Assembly (NCBI GenBank): GCA_015039365.1
Contig: WION01000012.1
Coordinates: 558,001-622,000, forward strand
Length of the DNA: 64,000 nucleotides
Source: Amanita rubescens
Lineage: Eukaryota > Basidiomycota > Agaricomycetes > Agaricales > Amanitaceae
Reading direction: 5' to 3'
Part shown: positions 13,852-27,200 of the stretch, one piece after another
How the letters are laid out: the number at the start of each line of letters is the position of its first letter
How positions within the stretch are numbered: the first letter of the stretch is position 1
Position numbers and translations under genes: made by a program
The notes under the pieces: generated by a model
What the model was told of the DNA's origin: nothing
What the model saw: only the letters and a program-made list of their open reading frames with translations
Database searches by the model: none

Positions 13852-16800
13852 CTATCCTTTCCCTGCTGTACCAGGGCGTTTACTGATGATAACGGAACTT
13901 CGCTTCCCTCCTCCAGGTGGGCGCGGTTCTGCTTCCTCCGCTTTGCGCTGCCATTGGTCAATTAGCCTTCCAACACCTTGGTAAGAACTTCGATCAGGGG
14001 ATGGCGAACGGTCGGCATTCAGTTTCTCCTTCCGATCATCAGCGGCAAGAAGATCCTGCAGGCTCACAGGAGGCTTTAGGTTTTCGAGGGGTTTCAGAGA
14101 TAGTTTACGGATCCGAGGTGCCATATTTTCAAGTACGTTAGACTTACGCCCTTCTGGAGTCTCTGAGGGTTTAGGACTGTCATAGTACATGCGACGGTCG
14201 CCAGGAGACGTCGTGATCCCAGCATTAGCTCTTGTCATCCTTGTGGGCGAAGTGCGTTGCCTCGAAGGCGTAGTTGGACTCGGTGGAACAGCTAATGATG
14301 CTCCAATGTCTACAGAACCCAAACTTCGATCACGCTCCATAACTTGGGGCGCACTTTTTGAGCTGGGACTCTTCCTGATGATGAGCGGAGAGGGAGGACG
14401 AGACCCTAGCTCAATGTGCTTTGCGTTACCTCCCATGGCCTCATATTTTTCAACCATATCCGTGATAGACGTCCTTCTTACATTTTGTCTTCGCTTGACT
14501 TCTATTGGCGCTTCGAGCAATGAGGTTTTCTGAGACGAACCCTCTGCAGACCGCGAAGGGAGCAAGAGTGACTGAGGACGAGGCCTGGAAGAAGATGGGG
14601 ATATTCCACCAGAAGATAGACTCTGTTTTCGATCATTGCTGATTGCTATCGGATCTAGATACGAGCTGTGTTCTGCGGAGTTTGACGACGGTATTAATGT
14701 AAGTGGTGGGATCAACGGCGACAAACGACCTGTCGTTCTTTGTTTAGATCGCGGGACTGGCTTTTCCTCTTCTTCGTTCATTTGCTCTGCATGCTTGTTG
14801 TGCTGCGCTGCGCCACCCCACAAGTCGACCGAATCATGGATGGAACTTTGTCTGGTTCGCCTTCGGGATTGTTTAGTCAAGGACCCTGATTTGACGGCTG
14901 CCGGCACGCCATTGGCATCCTCTGGCCCTTCGTCTGCACTCGACGAGGATGAGTTTGCACCACCCTTCCCGACAGATGCGTCCCAGGCATCTGAAAGCAG
15001 ATTCTTCCTACCATTTTCAATAGGAGGAAACTGTCGACTGAATTTGGCAATAGTCGGGGATACCTCAATGTCAGAAGTCGATTCGTATATAGCGGATGTA
15101 TGTTCTGGCTCTACAACGGCAGCTTCCGGTATGAAAATGTCACTTTTCTCTGTAACGGAGGCATGCTTGCTCGGAGACCGTCGAAGAATGGGCATATCTG
15201 AATTTGCCATGTGTGATGGTGTGGAGGGGCTGAATAGATTATCGTCCCCAGTGAGCCAATCCCTAGGCTGGGAAGCTAGTTTGGATGGCGGAGTGCGCGG
15301 GTGCAGCTGCACTTCGTGCCTCACAGATGGCGGGAGCTGCGAAGGAACGGTGTCATCGTCATCGGTAGACGTCTTGCGCTTGAAAGAAATCGAGGTGCGT
15401 TGCCTACGAGCGATTGTCGGCTTGAGTGACAGACTTGATACTCGCCTAGGGGTCGCATTGTCCACCATTGTACTGGGCAAAGCTTTGCCTTTGTCTAGGC
15501 GAAGACTGTCCCCTGAATCATCTGCGAACTGGAAGATATGGGTATGACTGCTACCTTGCTTCTCCTGCATTAGTTTTTCCGTAGGCTTAATTGAGGCATC
15601 GCTCAGACTCTTCTCATGTAACGTCGCGGGTGTAACTTGTTTACTAATGTTAGTTGACTTGGCAGACATTGTTGGTCGCGTGGAATTCTGGGACTTAACG
15701 GAAGTCGGGAAGGACGCGTCAAGTTCTTCCAGCGAAGGGAAACGTGATTCAATAGGCATTCCATCGATATGCGTAGATGAGGGAGGGCGGGAGGCGATTT
15801 GAGCTGTGGAACTTGCGCTCGATGCATTCGAAGGTGATGTACTTAGAAATGCCTGTGTTTGAAAGTAGGGTTGAGGCGTCAAGTAAGAAGGCCGGGGTGA
15901 ACCTGATGGTCGATTTTCAGATTCTAGTTTTGGACGAGTGCTACTGATAATAGCCAAGCCAGTCCGTAGCTTACGAGCTTCACCGAGAGTGGGCTCTGGT
16001 TTCTCAGTAGGAAGGCCTAAACCTAGCCCATCGAAAGCGTCTTTCTCTGTGCGACTCTTTCTTGAGATAATATTTATAGCAGACTGCGGCGGGGGAGCAT
16101 GGCGTGTAGGTATAGCACTCTCCCTTGATTGCGATGGTAAGAAACCGGCAGATTTGGGTGTTTGCTTTGATCCAACGTGAGGGGTGTAGCTTTCCGCGGA
16201 TGGCCGCAATTTTTCCGTAAAGTTATCGTTGAACCCAATAGGGGCACTTCGCTGGACATTTTCCTTCTCGTTCACAACTACCCATGCATCACTATCGATG
16301 AGAGAGGATGGCTTAGATTGCTTGGTCTCTGCAATCAATGATTTCCATGCCCTTTCGTCGTCCACGACATTTGTCCCGTTTAAATTGAGCTTGAGCTTGT
16401 CTCCCGTGACATTTGATGTTTTCTGTGGACTAGACTGACGCGAGCTTGGCCTGGAGAGGTCCTTTGACGGCGAGGGCCTACCACGACGCATTGGTGCAAT
16501 AGCTTCCATGACCTTGTCACGAGCTAGTTGACCTTGGTTCTTTGCGGGAGAAGACGGCGTGCCAGTTTGCTGCTTGTGAGGAGTTTTAGGTGATCTGTAG
16601 GCAATCACGCCATCTAGAGCACTCAAAGTAGCATGCTTTGTATGGGGTGGGCGACTGGGTGACAACGGCTGGGGCACGACCACCGCATACTGGAACTGTG
16701 ATTTAGTCCCACGCATACGATGAACCTCGCTGAGAACTTCGAAAACCTGTTGGTCTCATCGTGCCATGATCCTTCAGCATTTTACCTGCATGGCTGTCTC

Positions 16801-17828
16801 TGTCATGACATTATCGCGGAGTGATTCATATCCTTACCGATTAATGCGTTCATCTGAGGAGAATATACTGGGTATGGTGGTATTCTGTATGAAACCTGCA
16901 GTATGGCCAAGGGGCCGTGCTCTTCGAATGGCGTTGTGTAATAGCATAGTTTATAAAGGAGGACACCCAGCGCCCAAACGTCGCTCTTCTCGTCGATGGG
17001 CCTCCTCATATGGACGTCAACCATTTCCGGTGCCCGATATTGCATCGTCGTGTGCTTATTCAGATCAGCCTCTAATAGTCGAAGTTCCTGTATGTTGCTA
17101 GGTGGCCTTGAAATGCCCGTTGCTGATCCAAAGTCACAGAGCTTATATGATGATTGGGACGATTGAAGGATATTCTCGACCTTGAGATCCCTGTGTAATA
17201 GGGGTGGACGAAGGTTGTGCATGTACGCTACAGCTTCGCAAACGTCCACAAAAATCTGAAGTATCTCGGCCTCAGTCAGGCGTTCGCGCAGTCGACGATT
17301 CATCATGTCAATGATACCACCTCCTATTACCAACTTGAAAAAATGGAAGACAGATGGAGTCACGATGACATACCAGGGCAATATTCCATCAATATGAAGA
17401 CCTCAAACATTCCGTTCGGCGTCTTGTGCCACGCAGCGTCAATGAAATGCACAATGTTCGGATGCCCTTTCAATAACCTCTGAATGCAGCATTAATAAAA
17501 TCCCAGAAAGAAAGAAAAAAGGCTACCATTATGTCCACCTCTTTTTTCACCTCCGCAAGCATGGACTGATCAGGCACTGCGATGCGTTTAAGTACATGAT
17601 GGGTTGTATTATGCACAGGGGTTGCAGTTCTGACGAGATAAACGTGGGCAAAGCCGCCTAGAAAAGCACTTGAATTTCGGATTGGCGCTTCGGCAGTTAA
17701 AAAGGGAGCTTGCCTTGGGAGAGATATCTCTCGACCTGTATAGTGTGCTTATTGACTACTATGGTCTGGCCGGGCATGAGAGAGCCTTTTCCCTGTTGAT
17801 ATGGATAGAATTGTTGTACCGCAGCCAT
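13852..17828 (-). CDS. Ark1/Prk1 (AAK1/NAK) family actin-patch kinase (one +1 frame break)
   Basis: Ser/Thr kinase of the Ark1/Prk1/Akl1 group that phosphorylates endocytic coat proteins. Start ATG 17826-17828 (MAAVQQFYPY). Kinase domain in the first 300 residues: glycine loop YLSQGGFAHVYLV (spliced by a GC-AG intron), VAIK-type Lys in HHVLKRIAV, HRDLKVENIL, DFGSATG, TMQYRAPEMVD, DEKSDVWALGVLLYKL. Then ALIGKMLKDHGTMRP, after which the conserved VFEVL reads one base off (16745-16750), and a single exon of about 950 codons rich in Ser/Pro/Arg, probably disordered, ending at 13852. Full length would be near 1,290 residues. Family assignment is firm because of the NAK-type activation segment. Confidence 0.9.
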
Positions 17829-18269
17829 GATACGCCCTGATTAGCAAGTGGCACAGGACCGAGAGCAGAGCATGTACAGGACGGTCTGAGGCGTTGCCGT
17901 GATCGAAATGGAAATCCAAACAACGTGGTTTTCCCTTTTCGGGAAGCGTGAATATGCTCGTGCTTTTTTGACGGATGCCACCGTGGGTTACCGATAGCAC
18001 CGTCGTATGCAACTGTGGCCGTGGATAATCAATATGTGCGTGTAAGATATGCTGCCCCATCGCTCACCAAGCTTCAGTAGTACTTCAGTGCCACCCAAGC
18101 TCAGCAGTATCGGCTTCAACCAGCTATAGAGATGAATCAGCAGCCGGGAAATGTGCGGGCTGCCGTCTTGTTTAAAATAAGATGCGAGTCCGATCTGGAC
18201 ATCTCCGGCCTATCTCAACGCTCTTAAAAGGCCTCGGAGCCTACGATATCTTCCTTCCCAAACATACTC
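17829..18269. promoter_or_regulatory. Divergent promoter region, kinase / dehydrogenase
   Basis: 441 bp between two divergent start codons. Short open stretches occur on the minus strand (about 17831-18060) but none shows a family signature or splice logic, so I read this as two promoters and 5' leaders. Confidence 0.4.
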
Positions 18270-19675
18270 ATGCAGCATCTCAGCCCATTACAGAATCTGG
18301 CAGTACCATATTCGAGGCCGGCATCGCCGCATCCTCACCCCCAGATAGGCTTTGTTGGCCTGGGTAATATGGGCTATCTCATGGCTAGAAATCTGGCCAA
18401 CCATAATGCCGAGCAGTCGGGATCTCCGCCTTTGCTTGTTTGGAACAGATCATCAGAGAAGGCTGAAAGCTTGGTGAAACTAGTAGGCTCCAATAAAGCT
18501 CGCGTGGCAAAAGATCTAGAGGAAATAGTGCAACTCTGTGATATTATCATAACCAGTCTGGCAAATGACCAAGTAGTGAAATCCGTATATCAAGAATACG
18601 AGAAAGTTTTGACGGTTCGTTAGGGTTTATCGCGCGGTTTTTGTTATGCTCAGCAGATAACAGGAACATCCCCCTACCAGGAATAAAATATTTGTCGAGA
18701 CTAGCACGGTCAGTAAATTCCCCTTTGAAAAATATCACCCACTAACTTTGTGTCTATTCATAAGATATATCCCAAAGTTGCAGGCAAGTTGGCGCAGTGA
18801 CATTCATTGCTCGCTCATTGACCAATCGAAGGGGAGCTCGACAAGCTCCTGTTTGCATGCTCCCATGTTCATTTCATCAGCTGTCCAGTCGTCGGGCCGC
18901 CAGTATCAGCAGATAAGGCTCGGTTGTTGCTCCTCATGGCAGGGGATTATCGCTCTAAGAAGGAAGTCGCTTACCTTCTTGTTCCTGCTGTCGGCTTCAA
19001 GGTCATCGATCTCGGGGGCGACGTCGAGAAAGGCAAGTCCACTCCTTCCCTGCCATATAAATTCAGCTTATCTAGCTTAAGCTCCGACACTAAAACTGAT
19101 CGCCAACTCGATGGTTCTTAACACCCTAGAGATATTGGCGGAAGGTTACACCATGGCGAGCAAAACGGGTATAGAGGCCAGTCGGGTCCTAGAGCTCGTT
19201 CAAGGTATAAAATTTGCCTGTAATAGGACGAGCGCTGATAGTTCATTTTGCCAGATATCTTCCCTGCCCCAATGTAATTCCAACCACACATATCCGTTCA
19301 TAACTAATATCCTTCTGACAGCATCACAAATTATGCCAATAAGATGGCTAATGGCCTTTTCGACGGTACAAAAGGCTTTTCCATTGACGGTGGCATAAAA
19401 GACGCTTCGTTCGTACACATTCTCGACCGTAATAAGTTGCATTTGGTAATCGGTCCATCAGCCATATCCGACGCATGACGGAAGAAAACAACTCACCAAT
19501 GCCTGTTGTTGATATCGCTCACCAACATTTATTGGCGGCCCGTGCTCTGCACCAGAAGGAAAAGTCAAGAGGCAATGCTAAATTTGAGGTATTAGACTGG
19601 AGTGGCATATTGGCTGGCACGAGAGTGGCTGCTGGTCTCAGCGGCTTTGAAACAGAGGTACGGAAATGCTTCTAA
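18270..19675 (+). CDS. 3-hydroxyisobutyrate dehydrogenase-like oxidoreductase
   Basis: NAD(P)-dependent beta-hydroxyacid dehydrogenase family (6-phosphogluconate/HIBADH type); the valine-degradation enzyme is the best known member, but the substrate is not settled. Start ATG 18270. N-terminal Rossmann motif IGFVGLGNMGYLMARNL, NRSSEKAESL, DIIITSLAND, VETSTIYP, CPVVGPP, then the C-terminal helical domain with GDYRSKKEVAYLL, KLIANSMVLNTLEILAEGY (the family catalytic Lys is in KLIANS), TNYANKMANGLFDGTKGF and DVAHQH-type PVVDIAHQHLLAARAL. Around eight introns, two of them with GC donors (18784-18831 and 19033-19081). About 335 residues, intact frame. Ends ETEVRKCF, no clear targeting signal. Confidence 0.85.
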
Positions 19676-19852
19676 TACTTTGTTGCCTCGCTACAATGAC
19701 CATCTAAGAACACCCCGGAGTAATAAATATGATCAAGAGGTTATGGGAAAGATGAAATATCTAGATTTACGAATATCATATATCAAGCTTGGTTAAAATA
19801 TCGTCGTTCTCACACCATACACGAGTGTTAAACGAGTGAGTCAACGTACATA

Positions 19853-22414
19853 CTATAGCTTGAGGTTCCGCCTGTATTTTATGAACGCAACAAGATTATC
19901 TCTGACTTCCTCTCCTCTCCGTTTCAATTCCCTACCACCTTCCTTCCCTCTATTGATACTTCTAACGGCTTTTCTAACTCCATCCATACTAGCGATCAGC
20001 CGTTGTTGATAATTACCCTGCCGGAAGTTAACATCGTACGGCGTCTCTTCATTCGAATAAATATCGATCAATGCCGACACAGCTTGGATCAGCGGTTCGG
20101 TATCCAGAGTCGACGGGGTAGCTTCCGTAGGTAGCAGAGAAAGTAGATATTCCGAAATAACCTGAGATCCTTTGTCAGCTTACCGTTAGATAGGAAGATA
20201 ACAAGTGTGTACCCTGTTTCCGTCAATCGAGTTTGGAAATTGGGCAAGACACTCCAATGTGCCTATGCATTTTACGCGAAGCATGGAATCCGTAGAGCCA
20301 TTGCAGAGCTGGATCAATAATCTGACTTGCTCTTCAACAGGTTCCTAAATCGAGGAGTGTTGATCAAAAAAAGGCACTGAAAAAGTAAGTTCCGAGCATA
20401 CAATCAAACCTTTCCACACGTTTCCGACGCCCCACAAGACACCAATAGCAACTTCCCACATTTCTTGTCTTCGCTCCTGTCCCGGTCCTGTCTCCGTTCC
20501 AACAAGCTTCAATGCTGACCAAACGTCATTCCAAACGGTCAAACCGGCTTCCTTGTCCGAGGATGCCGATGGTTTCTGGGAAGTAGCCAGGGACAAGAAT
20601 AGATTATTGAGGCATTCGAGCGCGCTGACGTGGATGGCGCTCAGCGCAGAGGTCGTGGGTGGGTGAATCGATGGTGCAGCCAGCGGAGGGAACGACAAGG
20701 CCGTAGGTTGTAATAGTGATAGCAGGGGAGAGACAAGCGAAGTCGGTATCGATGACGCTAGCAACTCGGTGGAGGGGTTGGCAGCAGCGCCATGGTCGAC
20801 GGCCATATCTTCGTCAACGTCATCGATCATATCTAGAACACAATGTCAGATCGGACACTCGGTCAAATCTGGCCTTGCTCACCCTCCTCTCCATTATCAT
20901 CACCCTCCTCTCCTTCCTCATCAGGCCCACCTACCTCTGGATCAGGCAGCGTTGCACAAGCACCGGTGAGCACCTCCAAAGCCAACTGCACAGTCCTTAG
21001 TCTCCCCTCAAGCTTCTCAAGCTCTAACTCAGTCTTAGACTTATGATCTGACTTGGGCGTATTCTTCAATGAGAGCTTCTCGATCTGCGGTTCAGATGCC
21101 TGAAAATCTAGTGGATAAGCTAGAATCAGATCAGCATCGTGCGGGTTTTGCTTACTTCACGTTGAACAAGCTCTTGAACCGTATTTGAAATATCGGATAA
21201 CGCGACTGACGAAATCACGGGTTGCAAGAGAGGTAGCACGATGTCCTTGTCGATGTCCACGAACGAAGTTGCGGAGGGTGGGGGTATTGGGGATATATTG
21301 CGTAGTATACCTGAAAGGATGATGATGGTGTGCGATATTGAGCCTACGCAACTTACCGGCTGCGAGTACTCGGAGGGTAACTAGACGATGATCCATGGGA
21401 TCTTTTGGTTGAGGCACATCTGCGCTCGGCTGGACAATGGACACAAGACAGGAGATGTACCCAGCGTCCGACTTGACATCTGCTATGACTGGCTCGTTGT
21501 CGTCCGTAAGGATGTACAGACATTGTGCTGATTCGGGTGTAAGGTTTAATATACGAGCTTATGAATCATGATCACGCACCAGCTGACACGACGGGCGCCA
21601 TGGGCAACTTATCCCTCGCAGCAAGGAACGACATGAGGAAAGGTATTAGATGGATCGCATTAATGGCATTCAACGCCTTATTGGACGTCTCCCTTTAAGA
21701 CCATCATCAGCAACAATAGAAAAAAAAGAGGGCCAATTCTTACGAAAGACACCACAACGTCGTAATCACATTGTCTGCAAACTCATACACGACTTTTTGG
21801 ACATTTTCAGGTGCCGTCTTGGGCGACTCCAAGAACTGGGACAATGTAGCAGATATCTAACAACAATCATGCACCAAAAAGCTATCAGAAACAAAACGAG
21901 GACGTACCTTGGGCACAAACGTCTGCAAAGGCACCAGAATATTTTTATTATACATCTCGGCGCATATTTCGTAACCACCATCGATGCACAAGTTCCTGCC
22001 AAACGACGATGAGCATCCAATCACTCAACAACAGCAACGCACGAACCGTAGCGCACCAGCAGCCTCGACAACAACTTCTTGCTCGCTGTCCGTCAACCGG
22101 GAGATAAGCGCACCGACGATATTTTTTCCTTGCAAGAGCCTCCGCGTCGAAGGATCGTTTTGTATCAGATTAGATACGGCAACGCATGCCCATTTTCGTT
22201 CGACGGATTCTGTGCTTTCCATCTACGACTTGCCAGGTCAACCGAGAACCTGATAGCGCGTGGCTGAAGCCTCACTTTCTGTATAATGGGCAAGACAGCG
22301 TCGGCTTTGGATGAAGTTTGAGATGCAGATGCCAGACCCTTTGGCAAATGAGAAGTCTGGCACGCGCATTGGATTATGTCTGCGTATCGCGCGCTTTTTC
22401 TGAGCCTTGCCCAT
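19853..22414 (-). CDS. SYO1: SYO1, symportin for ribosomal proteins Rpl5/Rpl11 (one +1 frame break)
   Basis: Syo1 is an ARM/HEAT-repeat adaptor that co-imports Rpl5 and Rpl11 and chaperones 5S RNP assembly. Start ATG 22412-22414, MGKAQKKRAIRRHNP, the conserved basic N-terminus. Next comes PKGLASASQTSSKADAVLP, then ERKWACVAVSNLIQND, LTDSEQEVVVEAAGALR, NLCIDGGYEICAEMYN, ETSNKALNAINAI and so on through about ten introns to a Lys/Arg-rich end (RREVRD-like, GGRELKRRGEEVRDNL) at 19853. An acidic stretch (PDEEGEEGDDNGEE) lies in the middle, as in the family. Only the N-terminus is disturbed: between RVPD and PKGLAS one extra base shifts the frame (22348-22357). About 680 residues. Confidence 0.9.
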
Positions 22415-22558
22415 CGCGACTCGAGGAGTTGGGTGAAAAATCTAGGAACTACCCGATCTAGATTCCACGTGGATATTAAAAAAGTGATTTGATTGGTTAA
22501 TTATTGATACAATGTGTTTTCTAAAATAACTTGCAAACCATGCCAGAGTAAACTTATG

Positions 22559-24178
22559 CTACTGTGGTTGATAACCCGGAGGTCGTCCATTGATATCAAC
22601 TGGTCCATGAATAGGTAGACTAGAAATATAAAGTGAGTCGATATTGTCACAATCTGGAACATCATCTTCCCAACTAGGAGCAGAGGCAGATAGCTCTGAA
22701 TCAAAAAGGGCCGGAGGTGCGGAAGGGAGTTCTGGCGGAGGGGGAAGATCGAATGCCTCCTGGAACGGAGGTGCAGGAGGTCCGATTTGTGATTCCACAT
22801 CATCGTATAGATAATGATGGTCCAAGTAGTTCAATGCCATTTTTGCTTTTGATGGTGGTGCCGGCATAAACGACGGAGACTCCATCGGCGGTGTTGGCTC
22901 AACGTTGCGGCATTGTCCCCCTTCCATCACGAACTCCTCTCCTTCATCCGACCAGGCCGGGACAGACACTCCAACATCGGTAGGTCCCTCTCCAAGGGGT
23001 GCACTCACAAGGTCCACCATTTGGGCCAAGATTGCCTTGTCATCCGTTGCGAGATGAGCAGCACGAGGATGCGAGGATAGAGGTTGATTGGATGAATCAG
23101 TTGGGAAGATCGAAGCATCGATGGAATCAAGGGAGGAATCAGCACTTCTGCACTGGTACGCGGGCGGCAATACGGGACCCGAAGACTCAGGTGACGGAAC
23201 CCGTTCTGGTGATCGTGCTTCTACTTCGGCCGATGGGAGTTCGCCATCGTCTCGGTCCTGTTGAAACTGCGGTGCTGTTTCTGGTGTAGTCGACTCCACC
23301 CCAGTCACTTGGGACGCACGAAGGATGATGCCACGCTTCCCTCGTCTTTGTCGGGCTACGTATCTTGCGTTTGCTTTCCACCTAGCAGTAGCCCTAGCCC
23401 ACAACGCCTGAGTAGTCTTGTGTTCCTTCTCTTTTGAAATCATCGTTTCTAAGCTGTCATTATCTGATGACTGTCTCCGCCTCTTGTTCCTCGCTTTCAT
23501 TTCAAGATCCCCATTCCTTAGTTTTCTCCTGTGCCGTACTCTTCTAAGGAATAGACAGCCAATAATTAATGCGCAGATAGCCATTGCCAAAACGAGAGAG
23601 ATGATGACAGTGAGAGATGTGTGTTTTTGGACAGATGATGGCTTCCAGCCAGGGGGAAGCGAATCGGTAATGTCCACGGTTGGATGCATGGCTGGGTCTG
23701 TGATGGGCGATGATGGCGCGGGAGGCCACATCTGGTCCTTTGCGGCATTAGTTGAAGACTGTGGGGGTTGTTACATCAGCGCAGGCGCTGGGTAAATGAG
23801 CAAGAGACTCACTCCACACACCGTCGAACCGTATAGAGTGTACAAGGCTACTTTTCTCCAGAGACCATCGGAACCCTGCTCGTATCTGTCGGGGAGTATT
23901 TTGGAAATTGTGGGACTGGGGAGAGCGCTGGGAGCATCGGATGACCGGTAAAGAGGCCATGAATGTGCGGATGGAGAAGAGTAGGCCGATGATGGATGAC
24001 GGAGGTAGTCGCTGGGGCAGGGGGAGAAGGAGGGACAAAGAAAGGGAAGAGGAGTGGGTAGGGGAGTAGGGGACGGAGTTGCGGGCCGAGCATCGGCGTC
24101 GAGGGCGGCGAGAAGTGAAAGGATGAGAGATGATGGTGAAGAGGGCGGACGTCGGCGTTCACGACGTTCGGCGGGCAT
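22559..24178 (-). CDS. Single-span membrane protein, Ser/Pro-rich
   Basis: Two exons joined by a canonical intron near 23760-23815. The ATG at 24176-24178 opens a Pro/Ser-rich N-terminus with a hydrophobic stretch (LILSLLAALDADA) that may be a signal anchor. After the intron comes an extracellular-like Ser/Pro segment, then a clear transmembrane helix (LTVIISLVLAMAICALIIGC) followed by Arg/Lys (RRVRHRRK), and a long acidic, Pro-rich cytoplasmic tail ending GRPPGYQPQ at 22559. This layout resembles fungal Mid2/Wsc-like or mucin-like sensors without their Cys domain. About 520 residues. Family not recognised. The start lies only 46 bp downstream of the SIN3 stop. Confidence 0.6.
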
Positions 24179-24224
24179 TTTTGCTTGGCGGGTGAGGAAA
24201 CAGCGCGCCAAGCAACTGTCGACA

Positions 24225-27200
24225 TTAAAGCTGTGCTGACAAATCAAGTATTCGACTCATTCCTTCCCACACTCGTCGTCGCACTCGTTCCTCCACTGCC
24301 GCTCGCTCCTCCCGGTTGCGCTCCCGCCATATTATCTCCTCACTTCCATTCTCATAAACCACCTTGTATCTCACCCCATCCACTCGCACTCGTAGTTCCT
24401 TCTCCCTTTTCGCCCCCTTCTCTTCCCTGATATTTCTATAAATAGATAAGCTCAATTTGTCCTACCCTATTTTTGGTCACCTGCCTTCTCAGGAACACCC
24501 TCCCTGCTACACCTTCCTTACTCACTGGTAGCCATTCCGTCGGGTATCGTGAAACGTATGTGTTCACGTATTCTCGCCACCGGCCTTGCTTGCTTCCATC
24601 GCCGTCCACACTTGAATCCTCTGGTCCTACCAGATACACCCGAATTTTCTTTGTTCCCCGCACCTAGAAATGCTGTTTCACAACACTTTGATCCTGTCAA
24701 TCTATTTTCAGCTCACCCATTGTAGTCTGTAAAGGTGATCATCTTGTCCAACGTGCTTTTCTGCTTCCCTTCTGTATCGCACAACATCTGGATGCGTGAT
24801 TGTCTCGGAGCTTTGCGCAACCTGGAGGAACGACCATAGCACCTGGCATCTGCTATCAGATAGTATCGTTTGGACCTGCGATAATCAGGTCATTTGATAT
24901 CACCGATATGATGTAGTAAAACTTTCCTGTTTCACTAGTGCCGTAATTAGCTTGTCCAACGTGAATAATTGATATGCCTGTTTCCAATGTGTTATTTTTA
25001 TCTCTTCCACACCAAATTTTAAATAGCCGACCTTGGTACCGAAAAACCACCGCATATGCTCCTCGAATGTAGCCTGGTCCATTTCATTGTCGAATAACTT
25101 TTCGCATTCATTCAAGAGGTACAGGTAGACCACGTTCGAACCGTCGCTTACGCCGCGGTCACCCAACACTTCCATCGTCTGGGTAAGAATAGCCGAGGGT
25201 CCGTTGGGATCATCCAGGCCAAGCTCCACAGCAACTTTGTTGGCGATAAGCGACGCGTGTCTTTGAGCGGCAAGCTCGGCGCCCATTTCCTTGCACATTA
25301 AAAGGCGTGAATATAGCAACTGAGGTTATAATCAGTCATCGTTCCCATCCTCATTTGTAAATCTCCATACCTGCAGCAAACGTAAAAGCGTGTAGAACGT
25401 CGTGTTGGCAAAAAATGGCCGATCCACCTCCGACGGAGGCCCGTTTTCCGGCAAGGGTGTCGTTTCTTGGATCCAGGTACCACCACCTTCTTCATAGTTG
25501 GCATCAACACGCTTCGGAGAACGTAGGTCTGACGGTGACGCGGCCCGTGAGCCGACAACAGACGCCCTACCGCTTGAAGACTTTTCTTGAGCAGTTCTGA
25601 GTAGCTTTCGTCTTAGATCGCCAGCCGCGACGCCGGTATAATTGCTCCCACCAACCATGCTCCCAACTGATCGCCGACCTCCACTGCGCAAACCATCTTG
25701 AGGCAAGCCATCCAAAGCTGGCATCACGTCATCGTCGTGTCCGCCTCCTTCCAATGGTCCGCACGCCGCATTAAACTCGGCCACCGGGTACATGCACAAA
25801 AGGGGTATAAACGCGCGCAAAAACTTTTCTACCGCTCTTCGCTCTTGCTGAGTGTATTGCGCCTGGGAACGATCGAGGAAGGAATAGACCATCTTGAGCG
25901 AATCAAACAAGACCGAGGTATCTTGAAACGAGTACTCGAGCTGAAAACCGACGGACCCATGCATCATGTATGATCGACCACCCTGCTCCCATTCATTCAG
26001 TTGGTCCGCTTTAATCGCCTCGAGATCAGCAATAAAGTGCTTCGCTGTAATATTCTTCTTGTCATTTGCTTTGAAACTGATCCCTTGGTGGTCAAGAGAC
26101 TTGTAAAAGTTTCTCGAGTCCACTTCCCGCCAAGTTCGGCTCCACTCCCGTTGAGCTCGCCGCCATTCTTCATCCTTCTGTCTGAGCCGAGCCACAACAA
26201 CGGGTAGTGCGACACTCGGACATTCTTGCAGCGCTTGTATTACTTCCGATCCACCCTCCCGTCCATATATTTTCTTGAGAATCCGATGGTATATTGACTT
26301 GCTGGGCCCACCAAAATCCGGCTTTAGCTTGAACGACGCCCGTTCCTCGCTCGTCATATCGTCGAGGCGTGCATTAAGCGGTTCCAATACAGCGATAGTC
26401 CGGCAAAGTGCTTCAAGGTGTACATGGTATTCATATCGCTCTTCTTCGCTTTTATGTAAGGCCTCTTCAAATTGGTTCTTCTTGTGTGCCACGAAACCTG
26501 CTTCTTCCGAGGCCCAGGTAGGATGGGACACCCATTCATCGTTTAGAACGGATCTGCATAGTTCATCACGACCCGAGCATGCCAGTCGGATTTCCTGAAC
26601 CCTAGGATAAGCATTGACAATGTATGTCATTCAATATAACTTACGCTGTCCGGTAGTTTCCGATAACTGGGCCCTTCGCCGTCATCAGCTGGCTGTGCCA
26701 AAAGGGCTTCCGGAGGACCTGTCCTGATGCTTCCTGGTGGTCCATATTCGACACTTTCCATCCTGTCATCCCATCCGACAAGGTCTTTGAACTCCATCAT
26801 TAGGTCTCCGTCAAAGAATACTTTGACTCGTTCGATCAATGTCTTGAGACTAACAATGTCTTTGAAGAAGAGGCTGAGGAGCTTCAAAAATTCTTCGTAT
26901 ACACCGGGATCCAATGCTCTTTTGGCTCTGTCAAAGAACAGAAGCTTATCTGCTGGTGTCCCCATGTAGTGTCCGGTAAGCAGTGCATGAGGAACCGTCA
27001 TCTGCGTGGTTGCTTGTATCGCGGCATGTTGGCTGTGTGCTTGGGCAAGCTGAGGCGAAACGTATGGGGAGAAGGACGGCGAATCTGGCATGGGTTTTTG
27101 CTGATACTTGATCCGTTTGTTCTGTATGCATTTAGCATGGCGTTAAAATTGATAGTGAATGGGACGTACCCTATTCTGCGTCATCTTGTCAGAAGGGGCT

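Noticed and set aside
14636..15547. 303-codon open frame on the + strand
   Set aside because: It lies antisense to the single long tail exon of the Ark1-type kinase, has no domain, and its composition mirrors the Ser/Pro-rich sense strand.
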